A stretch of DNA of 64,000 bases from Chelydra serpentina (taxonomy: Eukaryota > Chordata > Testudines > Chelydridae): the NCBI GenBank assembly GCA_037349315.1, contig JBAIAC010000019.1, forward strand, positions 21,620,001 through 21,684,000. The letters run 5' to 3'. The notes under the pieces were generated by a model. It was not told where the DNA came from, did not search any database, and was given only the letters and a program-made list of their open reading frames with translations. Position 1 is the first letter of the stretch, and each line of letters opens with the position of its first letter. Of the stretch, positions 12,311 to 24,085 are shown in pieces. The translations under genes and the position numbers were made by a program.

Positions 12311-12718
12311 AATTATCATCAGGGATCACACAGGAATATTGAAAGTAAGCAAGACCTTTAGGAATTATTTTGTAATGCTCTTACCTTAATTTAGCCATTG
12401 TGATGAAGCAGAGAAACCACCCGCCAGCACGGAAGGGGTTAAAGAGAGCCTTTGGCCCAATTAGTCCTGCCCCATTATACCCGCACCCAATGCGAGGCCA
12501 GAGAGAGGGAGGGGTGAAGGAGAGATCCTGGCTCAGTTTGAGGCTGACTGCCAAAGAGGCTGGGGCTAGCTGCCTCTCTACCAGAGGGGAAGGATCACTT
12601 GCCTGCCAGCCAAAGCAGCCACCAGGAAATAATACATCTCCCTGGATAAAGGAGACGGTTGAAGAGACTTAGGAGCATCCAGCCTAAGACAAAACTGGTG
12701 ACCAAAGCAGAGACCTTG

Positions 12719-13715
12719 TGGGGTTGCCAACTTTCTAGTCGCACAACACTGAACACCCTAGCCCCGCCCCTTCCCTGAGGCCCTGCCCTTCGCTCACTAC
12801 ATTCCCCCTCCGTCGGTGGCTCACTCTCCCCCACCCTCACTCACTTTCACTGGGCTGGGGCAGGGGGTTGGAGTGCGGGACGGGGTGAGAGCTCTAACTG
12901 GGGATGCAGGCTCTGGGGTGGGGCCAGAAATCAGGGTATAGGAGGGGGCGCTGGGATGGAGCTGGGGATGAGGGATTTAGGGTGCAGAAGGGGGCTTCAG
13001 GTTAGGGGTGGGGCCAAGGGATTCGGAGTGTGGGAGGGGGCTGTGGGTTAAGGCAGGGGATTGGGAGGGGGAGGGCTCTGGCTGGGGATGAGGGATTTGG
13101 GGTGCAGGAGGGAGCTCCAGGCTGAGGGTGGGGCCAACGGATTCAGAGTGTGGGAGGGGGCTGCGGGTTAAGGCAGGGGGTTGGGATGCAGGAGGGAGTG
13201 AGGGCTCTGGGGTAGGACCAGGGATGCAGGAGTGTGCTCCGGGTTTGGGGAGGGGCTGGGGGTTGGGGCGTGGGCTTATGTCGGGCAGCTTCCAGTCAAC
13301 AGTGCAGCGGGGGGCGGGGCGAGCTAAGGCTGCCTGCCTGTCCTGGCACCGTGCTGCGCACAACCCAGAAGCAACCGGCAGGTCCGGATCCTAGGCGGGA
13401 TGGCCAGGAGGCGCCACTCTTGCCCGCAAGCACCGCCCCCACCAGCTCCAATGGGAGTGCAGGGCCGGTGTTCGGGCCAGGGGAGCCCTGTGGCCCTCCC
13501 ACCTAGGAGACAGACCTGCTGGCCACTTCCGGGGTGCAGTGTGGTGCTAGGCAGAACAGGTAGGGACTAGCCTGCCTTAGCACCGCAGCACCACCAACCG
13601 GACTTTTAACAGCCCGTTCGGCTGTGCTGACCGGAGCCTCCAGGGTCCCTTTTTGACTGGGTGTTCTGGTCGAAAACCGGACACCTGGTCACGCTAGTTC
13701 CAGCCCTGCCAAACG
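12719..13715. mobile_element. GC-rich non-autonomous DNA element
   Basis: An abrupt change to about 1 kb of G-rich sequence. It starts near 'ggggttgccaactttctag' and ends near 'gaaaaccggacacctggtca'. The overlapping open frames inside (for example 12977-13363 minus) are proline/serine or glycine-rich and come from composition. Edges and target duplication are not resolved. Confidence 0.45.
12961..13200 (+). repeat. Two tandem copies of a 120-bp GC-rich unit
   Basis: The unit starting 'gctggggatgagggattt' at 12961 is repeated from 13081 with about 10 percent differences. Shared blocks include 'ggtggggccaa' and 'gtgtgggagggggctg'. It belongs to the interior of the GC-rich element. Confidence 0.75.
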
Positions 13716-14149
13716 TATGGCTGCCCTGCCCGGAGGAACCTGGCACTGCAGCAGGACACCACCCAAGGTCCATGAGGGGTCACTACTAGAGACAAGCCAC
13801 CACAGTGACTTGGATTACAAGGGCCACATCCCAAAACTGAAGGGACAGTGGTAGGGATAGCCCAGGGCAGTGGATGTAGACTCCTTGCTCGGAGGTCCCC
13901 TATTCAAGGATTGACTCACACAGGGCCCTGGGCTAGGACCCAGTGGAGTAATAGGGCCCATATCCCCCTACCTTAAAGACTGAGGCATCTCAACCAGGGG
14001 CCAGAAGTCAAGAGTTTGAAACACTAGGCCTTCTGGTCTGCCAAGCTCCCTGTACAGCCATCAGTTGTAACAAATGCATTTTTACTATAGAATATGGATT
14101 ATAGCAGGAAGCTCAGAATCTAGATGGATTCATGGAAGAATTTGGAGTA

Positions 14150-14330
14150 GACCAATGTGTGAACTTTATGTCTCTGTTCAAATCATAAAACATCCCTGTG
14201 CCTCGCTTTTTCCATCTGTCAAGTGGACTTAATTCTTCCCTGCCTTACAGGGTGCTGTTTAACATGATTAACATTTATAAAGCATTTTTGGGTTAAAGGC
14301 TTTATAGAATAGTGCCAAGCATTAATGTAA
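14150..14330 (+). repeat. MIR-like SINE fragment
   Basis: 'tccctgtgcctcgctttttc', then 'catctgtcaagtgg', then 'ccttacagggtgctgtttaa' and 'taaagcattt' follow the order of the MIR core and tail. Confidence 0.5.
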
Positions 14331-14639
14331 CGACATTAAAATTATACAACAACTTCTTCTTGGGTGATTTCTTTTAGTAGTATTTTAAATATAACATACA
14401 TTTTGTAAAGATAAATTCACCAATAAAAGCAAAGTTCAGAAAGATGACCAATATAAAGTAAACAACATTTCTGATCTCATTCTGTGGTCCTGCCTGCTAC
14501 ACCTCACACACCTTTTTCAAGGGACCTGAACACCCCACTCTTTACCCTGAGATAAACAGGTATCCTTATACAGCCAGTTGCAGCCTGCAGCAGGGTCAAC
14601 AGACTCAAGATGGGGGCTCACACTATGGCCTTAAAATTA
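14331..14639. other. No feature recognised
   Basis: AT-rich to about 14480, then ordinary sequence; nothing supported. Confidence 0.35.
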
Positions 14640-14822
14640 GCTGTGTAAACAGTGCTTGTAAGTTATGGCATGGGCTGGAGCTCGGCTCTGAAGCCTATCT
14701 CCCCAATAGACTTCAGAGCCTCAGCCACAACATCTACACAGCAATTTTTATCGCTATGGTGCAAGCCCGAGTCTGTCGCCCAGGCTGGGATGCTCACTGG
14801 CACAGGCTGTGTAGACATACCC
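14640..14822. mobile_element. Probable Harbinger-type MITE, right end clear
   Basis: Ends CTGTGTAGACATACCC at 14822, the inverted form of the GGGTATGTCTACAC terminus of the autonomous element at 56184. The interior has partly palindromic 'gctcggctctgaagcc' and 'gacttcagagcctcagcc'. The left end near 'tagctgtgtaaacagt' is decayed. The two open frames here (plus and minus) are mirror images of the repeat, not genes. Confidence 0.45.
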
Positions 14823-14984
14823 AAGTGTCTTCTTTTGCGTGTAAACACATGTAAATAAAAACAGAATTAACCTCTCAGCACTAACCTCAGCAGCTGTATT
14901 GTTTTACCACTGTAGCCCTTAGTCATCCATTCCCTTGCTGCCCCCACCACGGTGTGTCACCATCCCTCACTACATCATGTCTTA

Positions 14985-15070
14985 ACTGAAAGCATAAGCT
15001 CCTGAGAGCAGGCACATCATTCTTTGTTTATCCTCAAGAGACATGTACCTTATGGTGTAACATTAAAAAA
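14985..15070 (+). repeat. Fragment of the ancient 2.1-kb-type repeat
   Basis: 'aagctcctgagagcaggcac' with 'ttctttgtttatc' resembles the left part of the family at 2105-2240 and 19045-19178. Weak match. Confidence 0.3.
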
Positions 15071-15094
15071 CCTACATAATTAACAATTAGAAAT

Positions 15095-15190
15095 CAATTG
15101 GGCCAGATTCCCAGCTGGAATAAAATGAAATAGCTCCACTAAAACCCCGTGGAACTGTGTCAGTTTACACCAGGTAAGAATCTGATCCAT
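15095..15190. repeat. Short palindromic (MITE-like) repeat
   Basis: 'gccagattcccagctggaat' faces 'agtttacaccaggtaagaat', imperfect inverted arms of the same fold-back family as 8655-8745. Confidence 0.5.
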
Positions 15191-15435
15191 CAAATATAAA
15201 TAGTTCTTTACATTTTAAATCCATGTAGGATAAATGTGTCTGCTTGAAAACTTTTGATTGCACTGTAATAATCTGGATTATTATTCGAATAGTATACAAA
15301 TATTCAGTGCCAGTATCCGTTCAGAAATATAAATGAGTTAAACACAATAAATATTTTAAGGAAATAAAAATAAGAAACCCATTTTTTGAAATATGTTAAA
15401 CAACAATGGATCTATTGTTCCTCTTTGAGGTCCAT

Positions 15436-15641
15436 TAATATATATGGAGATATGCCTATCTCATAGATCTAGAAGGACCTTAAAAGGTCATTGAGTCCAG
15501 CCCCATGCCTTCACTAGCAGGACCAAGTACTGTCTCCTGACAGATTTTTGCCCAGATCCCTAAATGGTCCCCTCAAGGACTGAACTCACAACCCTAGGCT
15601 TAGCAGGCCAATGCTCAAACCACTGAGCTATCCCTCCCCCC
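15436..15641 (-). mobile_element. tRNA-derived turtle SINE (Cry / Pol III type)
   Basis: Read on the minus strand it starts GGGGGAGGGATAGCTCAGTG. It has a Pol III A box (TAGCTCAGTGG, 15620-15630) and B box (GTTCAGTCC, 15577-15585), giving a tRNA-like head. The 3' part ('aggtccttctagatctatga') resembles the 3' end of CR1 LINEs, which is how this SINE class is thought to be mobilised. SINEs of this build are known from hidden-necked turtles and support the assignment of the organism. About 200 bp, apparently full length; target duplication not clear. Confidence 0.85.
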
Positions 15642-16424
15642 AATTAAGAACTACTAAAGCCTGTTCTACAATGCCCAAAAGTCATAAATAAATCGTAGAA
15701 AAGAAAAAAACCTAACCCTGTGTTATGCTAGCCTTGGTCCTGCTACTATCTTAACAGAACCAATAAAAATGTAAATATGAATAACCTAGGAATAGGGTTA
15801 TATGAATGATTAATCACTGCAGTGGCTACAATCATGAACATGACAAATATTTGAGAATGAGTGTCACGACTAAATTAAATCTAGTTTTGCAGCTATTTTT
15901 ATTAACCATTTAGACCAGCCAAACATGCAACCTTAGTATCTAAAAAGTATATTCTAAAGTTCATTAAAATGGAAGGAATAGTCAGTCCTGGGTGCTAGTA
16001 TCGTATTCTGCTTAGTTGGCAGTCTCCTGTCTGATAAATCCATCCCTTTCCGATACCTCTACTTTAATACCAGTGCTCATCTTACACCAGTTAAGCAACA
16101 CTTTAAAAAATAAAGTTTGCTTGCCCTTTCCCAGATGCATTCTTACAAACTTAGTCTTGCATTTAGTTTTGCATTTGTTTTTTTTTAAAACTACTCTGGA
16201 AGCAAAAACAGTCTACAGAAAAATAGAAAACATTTGCACCCTATTTTCAGAACCTAGATCTAAATAATTATCCTTAGGAATCTGTCCTGATCACAGCTTT
16301 GTACATCTGGATCTTAACCCACTAGACATATTGTACGTGCTGATGCACAGCTGGAGGGGGTGTACTTTACTGGTAAAATATTATGATCTGTTTTACAGAA
16401 GGAGAACCAAGACAGAGGTTAAGA
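15642..16424. other. No feature recognised
   Basis: AT-rich sequence; nothing supported. Confidence 0.4.
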
Positions 16425-16512
16425 ACCTGATTTTCAGAAGTGCAGACCACCAGCAACTTCCATTGGCTGTAACTATGTTTTGGTTGCTCAGCACTTCTGA
16501 AAACCAGGTCTA
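16425..16512. repeat. Palindromic MITE-like repeat
   Basis: The arms 'ctgattttcagaagtgc' (left) and 'gcacttctgaaaaccagg' (right) are near-perfect inverted complements about 50 bp apart. Related 'attttcagaagtg' words occur at 22862-22942 and 53093-53215. Confidence 0.65.
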
Positions 16513-16605
16513 AAATGACTTGCTTAAAGACATGCAGGAAGCCTGTGGCAAAGCCAGGAACTGAGCCCAGTTGTCCTGAATCCCTGTTTAGTGCCTGAAC
16601 CATGA
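16513..16605 (-). repeat. MIR-type SINE fragment, reverse
   Basis: 'tgacttgcttaaagacatgc', 'ggcaaagccaggaactgagc' and 'cagttgtcctgaatccctg' follow the reverse complement of the MIR head and core. Confidence 0.55.
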
Positions 16606-17964
16606 GCACATCTTCTCTCATGTGCCATGGAAAGCCAAATACATTTCGATGTAATTTTTTCCCATATGCTGACAGATTCAAATCAAGGAAGCAACAGCAC
16701 TTTAGACAATGCGTATGGACAACTATAGTGCCTCTTCACCATCTTTTTATGTGCAGGCAGAGCCAATGGGGGTGGGACACCTCCACCGGAGGGGAGTTCT
16801 TGCACCTGTTGACATCACCACAGCAATGACAGCTGAAACCACAGTGCAGCAGCTGCCTGAGTCAGCAGCAGCCAGCTCAGTCCCAACCTCAAAGAGGGCA
16901 GGATATTGTAATGGAAAGAGCCAGCCTTAGCATTTCTGGGTGGGCCTAACAACCCCCCAATCTTCAATATAACTGATTGCTCTCTAAGCATTACCACACA
17001 GCCAGCCTGGGAATTTAGGGAACAGTTAGCTAGTTGGCTCTTTGGAATACACCCCAGAAATAACTAACTCATTTTAACCAGAGTGTGTGAGTGTGTTCAT
17101 GCACACAGCCCACCTGCTTCTTCCTTTCATCCCTAGTGATCAGTTTGCATTTTCAAGACTATCTTCTGAAAGGGAAGAGTTAACTATTTGTTGCTGGCTT
17201 TGTTTTTAATGAAAGCTCAGCTTTGCTGCCTGGGGGCCCAAAGACTGGGTCTGCTAACAAAGGGCTTGGGTATCATCTGGCTGTGTGCAATATCACAGAT
17301 TAAAAGTGGTATAACTGAGAAACCGCCATGGGCACTGGAGCTTTTCATTGTCCCTTTACCAATCCAATGCTTTCCACCCTTCCTTGCAATACCACTGCAT
17401 AGAGTCTCCAGCAGCCCTGTCCCTGCCAGGTGGCCTATCCTGATGTAAAATAGCATATACATCTCAGGATGTTACCTTCTCAGGTGGTACCAATAATCTT
17501 CCTTCAGCCACACATACAGAGGATCGGCAGCATACCATATCACACTACATCGGTTTATGTTGTGTCACGGCAGAACTAAAGACCTAGGTTTCTGTTTCCA
17601 ACGTCCCCAACAGCCAGGTAACCAGCCCTCGATAAATAAGAATTGTCACAATCACAAGCCATTCAGTACCACATATTTATGACTACCCAAATAGGATGTA
17701 AATTGGCATATCTGAGCATTTAATCATATCAGGGTGAACAATTCTGTGCCAAGTTAAGGGGAAAGTACTTTCAATGTAGCACACAGAAAGGACATCCCTG
17801 ACAGATTCCAATCTCAGGACACCTACAGAATTAATCCTCATGTACTTTCAGCAGACGTACTGCTACTGCAAACCAACAAATATGCACTTTGGGGGGATGG
17901 GGGTAGCTGCTACAAAACCCAGTGTCTCATTCATAAACTCTCTCTTTATTTTCAAGGCAAAAGA
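16606..17964. other. No feature recognised
   Basis: Ordinary sequence with several short overlapping open frames on both strands and no domain. No splice or promoter signal could be supported. Confidence 0.4.
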
Positions 17965-17980
17965 ACACAATGTGTGGTGT

Positions 17981-18180
17981 CAAGTATCAGAGGGGTAGCC
18001 GTGTTAGTCTGGATCTGTAGAAGCGACAAAGTCCTGTGGCACCTTATAGACTAACGGACGTATTGGAGCATAAGCTTTCATGGGTGAATACCAGATTTCG
18101 TGGGTGCATCTGAAGAAGTGGGTATTCACCCACAAAAGCTTATGCTCCAATACGTCTGTTAGTCTATAAGGTGCCACAGG
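17981..18180. mobile_element. Fold-back Penelope-like insertion with 16-bp target duplication
   Basis: The first half (17985-18090) and second half (18107-18180) are inverted copies of one terminal segment. Shared words are 'gtcctgtggcaccttataga' and its complement, and 'ggagcataagctttc' and its complement. ACACAATGTGTGGTGT (17965-17980) and ACACAATGTATGGTGT (18181-18196) flank it with one mismatch. The right half has CTGAAGA (18110-18116) and a 6-bp GTGGGT/ACCCAC stem (18118-18133), followed by AAAA where a hammerhead needs GAAA. Confidence 0.85.
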
Positions 18181-18260
18181 ACACAATGTATGGTGTGGCT
18201 CTGCTTCCTGATAGATGGGGCTCTGAAGAGCTGCCTCTAATTACCATAAGCCTATAAATG

Positions 18261-18557
18261 CAGTAGTGGGCAACCTGAGACCCGTGGGCTGCACATGGCC
18301 CATCAGGATAATCCACAGACAGTTTGTTTACATTTGCACGGCCGCCCACAGTGCTCAGTGGCTGCGGTTCACCGTTCCTGGCCAATGGGAGCTGCGGGAA
18401 GCAGCACGGGCCACAGGGACATGCTGGCCGCTGCTTCCCGCAGCTCCCATTGGCTGGGAACGGTGAACCGCGGGAGCTGTGGGTGGACATGCAAATGTAA
18501 ACAAACTGGCGGCCCGCCAGCAGATTACCCTGATGGGGCTCAGGTTGTCCACCACTG
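18261..18557. mobile_element. Short non-autonomous hAT transposon, palindromic
   Basis: Begins CAGTAGTGGGCAACCTG and ends CAGGTTGTCCACCACTG, inverted ends of hAT type. The centre is a long fold-back: 'ccaatgggagctgcgggaag' faces 'cttcccgcagctcccattgg'. The 8-base flanks CTATAAAT (18252-18259) and CTCTAAAT (18558-18565) differ by one base, with one extra G on the left side, fitting an hAT target duplication. Open frames on both strands across it mirror each other and are not genes. Confidence 0.85.
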
Positions 18558-18565
18558 CTCTAAAT

Positions 18566-19044
18566 AGTCTCATCCACACAATTTAAGGATTTGAAATGGG
18601 GCATTATACAAAAAGCAGATCTGGATTTAAATTTTTTAAAATGCACAGTAAATTCGTGTTTACAATATGATTCTTAAAGACCTGCTCATGCTGCAGGGAA
18701 AACAAAATGGGGGGTGAGCGGGGGGGAGAAGACATTCTCTTTAGAACAATTCCACTTTGTATTGTGTATTTTCTATGTTGCTTTCCTTTCCCATTTTTAT
18801 TACTAGGTAAGTTTTCATGAAAACTGGATCTTTGTTATTTTGAGATTATCTGCACCTGCTGCCTAGCCTATAAAAATGTGGTTTCAAATTCAATGCAATA
18901 AAACACTGCAATTAACTGGAATGATATGGTTTAGGTTGAAGCCTGAATTCACACAATGGGCCCCTTCTGCCGCTAGTGTATAAAGCTTGCCTCTTTGGTC
19001 ACAAAAATTTATTTAGAAACAGTGTATTCTTTTTTACTCATTTC
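18566..19044. other. No feature recognised
   Basis: AT-rich sequence with a G-run near 18708-18732; nothing supported. Confidence 0.4.
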
Positions 19045-19178
19045 TTTTATCTCTATGTTGTTATTAATTTGTTGTTTGTATACAGATAGCACCCAGTGGT
19101 CCCATTGTACTAAGCACTCTACAAACAAAAGAAGATATAGACAGTCTCTGCCCTCAAAGAACTTACAGTGTGGGACAC
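19045..19178 (-). repeat. Ancient amniote repeat, reverse copy
   Basis: 'tagcacccagtggtcccatt', 'gtactaagcactctacaaac' and 'cagtctctgccctcaaagaa' are the reverse complement of the family at 2105-2240. This is the best preserved of the copies here. Confidence 0.6.
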
Positions 19179-22100
19179 CGGCAGGCAGCAGGCTGAGAAG
19201 CGGGAGTAGCTACCACACGCACCACGTTCCAGCTGGAATGAGATGTTCAGAGAGGTGTAACACTCAGTGACCCCTGATGGCCCCTTGCTACCAACACAGA
19301 TGAGTACCGTAAACAAACAGTGCTCTCTTGGCTGAACTGTGTCATTCTGCTTACACGGGGCCCTGCTGGAGGCAGTTCAGCAACCATAATGGGCAACAAC
19401 ATAGGGCAGTATAGGGCTAGGCAGGTCTCAACACCAAATGTGGCTGTGTTATTTCTTCTGGTAACTAAGGAAGCCCCATGCTGTTCTTATACATATGGTG
19501 TGTACTGCTAGCCCATGATATGGGCAGGTGCATTCATACATGCAGGAGCAGCCTATGCAGCTGCTGGACCACCAATATAGGGTGACTATAATGTTAGGTC
19601 GCAATCTAGCCTTTTAAAATATTAAGCAAATTAACAAACACCTCAAAAGATGCAACTGGCCATCTAACTTGCCATTTTCAGTTGGCAGTTTCACACAGGC
19701 ATCACAGTAAACTTATCTTTCCTAATATCCAAGGGCATAAGAGAAGTTCCTAGTTACAAAAAAGAAATCCGTAGGCACTTCATGTAAATTCCCACATAAC
19801 TTCATAAACAGGACTTCCCTAGAAATTGTCGAAAGATAACTTCCAGATCTATAAGTTTAAACCTAATCAGTGGCAAAAATAAATACATAAATAGATCTAA
19901 GATTCCATTAAGAGTTCCACTTCCAGCCCAAATGTGGATGAATTGCTCTTCATTTTATCAAATTTCTCATTTTTATTCTACATAAAGGTCTCCTGCTTGT
20001 CTGGATTCCAAAAAAATATGAATTTTTACTGTGAACCATCTCACACTGGCAACAGTAGAGAAGTTGGAAATCAGAGTGAATATGTTTAAGATCAGAAGCA
20101 ACGGGTAAAATTTTCAGCCTAACTTGGACTGAGCAATTTCCAAGAAAAATAAGAAAACTTTTTTATTCCCCAATAGAGTCAGGCCCAGAACCTCTGTGCT
20201 CTCAAAAGAGCGTATCTGTCCATTGTTTAGAAGGCTTATATGTTGAATTGTTCCCTATGGAAAAACCAATAACAACATTAAGACCTTCTGTACACTAACA
20301 AACATCGTTTCTATAATTCTGCACCATGCAGCTCAGACAAGGGTTAGATGATGCAGTGTTAAAAGCTTCTGAGCATTTTCAAAGGCACCCACAGTTAAGC
20401 CTAGCACTGCTCCTATTGAAGTCAATGAGAGTTTTATGATGAGTTTATGTGAGCAGAGTTAGGTCAATGTCAAATGTTTTTGTAAATCTCACCATACACC
20501 TTCTACCACTGCTACTAGTACTGGATCTGTGCCATGAGCAAATTACAGATACGAAGCTCATTATGGTAAATGCAGCCTAAGAGTTTATTTGAAAGTCTGA
20601 ATACCTTTTTGTATCATCTTTTACATAGTAAGGGAAGATAGCAGGAGGGTTTTCAATTTGGCTATAATTTAACTACAGAAGGAAATTACTCCTCATTCAC
20701 TGCCAAAACCTAATTACGGATAAGATTTTAGAACAACAAAGCATATGGAATGAGGTGTTTCAGAATGATTCAAAGGAAATTAACAAAACTTAATTTACTA
20801 TATTTAATAGGATTGTGTACGTTTTCATTCTGGCATCAGAATGCCACCTTGTTCCTCACTAAGGTGTATAAACGAGCCTGCAATTTCCTCTCCACATCTT
20901 TTCCATTTGATATTGTAACAAACTCCTCTACTCCATTTCCTTTGCTTTCCAACTTCACCCACCCACCCAACTGCGAGGGTAATTGAGTCAAGTTTCTTCC
21001 ATACAGGGGAACAACTGTGAAGGAGGAGGCTGATGAAGCTTGTAAAATAGTTCAACCCACGCCTTTCTGAAACAAGGTGCAAGATCCACCCTAGCCCCTC
21101 GACATCCCTCAGGCCACAGCCTGGGGGACAATTTGCGTGGTGCAGCAGCTGCAATAGGCCCTTGTTGAGAACAGGTATGTCAGGATGGGAGGGGGAATGG
21201 CTGTACTGCTGAGCCCTACACCTATTCTGGCCAGCAGAACAGTTCACTGGCAGCTGTAGGAAGGCTGCTGTTAAAGTAGTCATGAGGATACATAGAGTTT
21301 AAGTGGGCCAAATGTAGCTTAAAGCCCATTCCCCAGCCACATCGTCTGTGCTACACCTACTGTTTTGCACCTCTCAGGAGATGAAGTACAGAGCACAAAC
21401 CATTGACTGCATCATCCACTAACAAACGGATAACAAACAAACATCTAAAAACTAATCTTTCCCAAGATACTCCAAGAAAGAGCCTAAAAGGAATAGAGTT
21501 TTTCTTGGAATAGAGACAAGTGGCTAGTACATAACCCATTACCTGGCAATGTGAGTGGTTTGTAAATATGAGAAGCGTTTCTAATCCTAGTGCAAAAACA
21601 TATTTGAAAAGGTAATTTGACTTTAGATTTACCTAAATAATGCAATTAAGTGCAGTATATGATCTTGTGTCAAGGGGGCATGTTTTCTCATCCCAGTGAG
21701 TGAGAATGTGTATTGTCCTACAGCCTAGCTAGGATAACTATGCAATATATTTTTCCATTTAGCGTTAACAGAAGTGAAGCATTACACAGTTATAGCTATC
21801 GAGATGAAACTATATTTTTAAAATAAAAAGAATGATCATTTCCCTTTTCAGATCAGATATCTGGAGCTTTTGTTCCCTTATCACTATGCACACAAGTGTG
21901 TGTGTAAATACCACTCACAGTCCATGGGAGTTTTTCCTCTTCATGAACTACAGCATTTGCCCTCTAACTTGTTTGAACCAGAGTAAATCATATATAGCTT
22001 GACCATACTACTCACTACATTTGCCATCTTTGGCTGGCAACCCCTTCCAAGTTTTACCACTTGTACGTGCTTATTAGGTTCACGATGAGCAAGTCCAAAA

Positions 22101-22861
22101 AAAAAACACTACAAAAAATTTAAACAGAAGATTGAAATTGCTCCTAGACTGGGATCCCCAGGTGAGGTACTGAAAAGGTGTTTTGAGAAGGCAATTGCTG
22201 CAGCATGACCCCACCTCTAACAATTTTTTCATTGCTTTATGTGTAAGGAAAGCCCAACGGGTGTACATCCGTAAAGGAGGAATGAAACACAAAGAGATGG
22301 AACAGCGAACAGGTGCCAGAAACATGAAAGAAGCACTTCCCTCCCCACCCTTAAGTCACATTTCCAGAACTTGGATATAAAATTAAGCTTGCAAAAAAAT
22401 GCATACACATAGAAAACTGTTCACTAGACTGGGTGTTTAGGTACATACATTTCCTCTGCAAGCACTAATCTGAAGTTTGCCTGAGCATTTATCTGTACCA
22501 AGTACTTTTTAAACGGGATTGACTTAAGGCCTGAATTTAGACAAACTGGGCCAAATTCATCCATGATGTACAGTAATTCTATTGACTTAAATAGAGTTGT
22601 ATATGCTTCTCAGGTATGCGGACTTCAGTGGAGTTGGGCATAGAACAGAATGGAATTAAGAAGGGGATAACACATCAACACAACACACAATGGAGATGAT
22701 GCAAATTACCTTTTAAAAATCAAATACAGCACAAAGGAAAAAAAGCAGCATTGATGTTTTTTCACTGGAACAATTTTAACTCGCTAGGTGGTGAGACTGC
22801 ATAATGCGCAGCACAAGTAATACGCTGCATAGTTATAACTGTATACTGTATTCCTCTGGGA
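19179..22861. other. No gene recognised; two weak palindromic repeats
   Basis: About 20370-20490 ('cattttcaaaggcacccaca', 'tattgaagtcaatgagag') and 22548-22660 ('gggccaaattcatccatgat', 'acttcagtggagtt') look like degraded members of the short fold-back families. The 152-codon open frame at 20825-21283 (minus) has no domain and is not supported. The remainder is unrecognised. Confidence 0.35.
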
Positions 22862-22942
22862 TACAAGGAGGGGGATTTTCAGAAGTGTCCGAGTCCCAGT
22901 GAAAGTCCTGTCACTTAGGTGCTTTTGAAAATCTCAGCCTAA
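22862..22942. repeat. Palindromic MITE-like repeat
   Basis: 'gggattttcagaagtgtccg' faces 'taggtgcttttgaaaatctc', inverted arms around 'cccagtgaaagtcctg'. Confidence 0.55.
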
Positions 22943-24085
22943 AACAATAATAGCCTTTGTAAGACTGACCCATATTATAAAAATGTATTACTTACCCAAA
23001 TCCATGAGAGACTCCTGGCAGTGAAAGTGACCTCAGAACAGTGCATGATGGACCATCATTTAGCTTGGAATCCACTGATCTATGTCTCAGGGAGCCAGAA
23101 ATTAAAAGAAAGCAGTTAAGTTTAAAATCACATCTATGTTGAATGGCCCCATGATGGCGTTTACAGACCTAGCACAGAGACTAAGGAAGTGAAGGAGCAG
23201 AACTGAGCCAAAAGGGTAAAGCATGCTCCAAATGGGGGATCTGCTCAAAAGGGCCAGGGAGGGAGAGCGAAGAAGAGGCTGTCTGAAGGGAGGAAAGTAG
23301 TTTGTGGCTTCTGGGGGCAAAGTCATCCACAGGAGAGGGTCTAGACTGAAGATCCAACTGGGAGATCAGGAGCCTCCTCCTTTTCCCTCCCACCACTGTC
23401 CACTGAGGGAGAATAACTGGACACTAGGAAACAAGCTGGGAAATGCTCAGTTGCCTAACTGAGTTGCTGAGACCGATTGGCAACTCCCACGGGGGGGAAA
23501 GCAGGGCTTCAACCACACCCCAAACTGAAGAGTCAACAGGGAGGTAGGAAGCGGCCCATGGGAAGCTGATTAGATGCATCAGGAAGAAGTGCCTCTCCCC
23601 TTGGGCCCTGAGCCAGGACCTAGTGCAGAGGGAGGACCTAGGTCCCTCTACCTTACCCCTCCTCTCTTCTCTCCCCACCCAATCTAGGAGAACTCTGGGA
23701 CACCAGGGGATTGACAGCCCACAACCTGCCCCCTGGGCTTACTGGCCTCTGAGCAAAACCCACTACAGGGTGGAAGGACTGTTGAGCTGCAGCCTTCTGG
23801 CCTCTGACGGAAACCTGCTGCAGGCCCTCTTCCCCTTGCTGGTTGGGTCAATTGACCATTTACTATATAGCCTGCAATTAGGTCACATAAAAAAAGAAAC
23901 ATTAGCAGGTCACCTGTAGTCATCTTCTAAAACCCACAAAGGCAAATACATGCACATTTAATGGTGAAAATCTAGATAAACTATTCATCCCTAATACTTA
24001 ACAGTTTATTCCCTAGATTTTTACAGAGTGTATTGGTGGGATATGCAATCTAGCAACCTTAACTGAAAGTTAAATTTATTTGGAT
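22943..24085. other. No feature recognised
   Basis: 23.1-23.9 kb is purine-rich and somewhat GC-rich, with overlapping open frames of 65-98 codons on both strands and no domain. Possibly repeat-derived, not assigned. Confidence 0.35.

Larger units (their letters stand above)
12395..14035. mobile_element. Retroelement-like repeat interrupted by a DNA element
   Basis: The left part (12395-12718) and right part (13716-14035) have similar moderate GC and a style I associate with a dispersed turtle repeat ('gaaggggttaaagagagcct', 'gggcagtggatgtagactcc'). The middle is a different, very GC-rich element. I see no reverse transcriptase or gag ORF; LTR or leader sequence is possible. The family is not confirmed. 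Confidence 0.4.

Noticed and set aside
12977..13506. Proline/serine- and glycine-rich frames of 68-128 codons
   Set aside because: Produced by the G-rich 120-bp tandem units of a DNA element, open on both strands, no start context or domain.
20825..21283. 152-codon minus-strand frame as a possible exon
   Set aside because: No recognisable domain, no supported splice sites, composition like the flanks.
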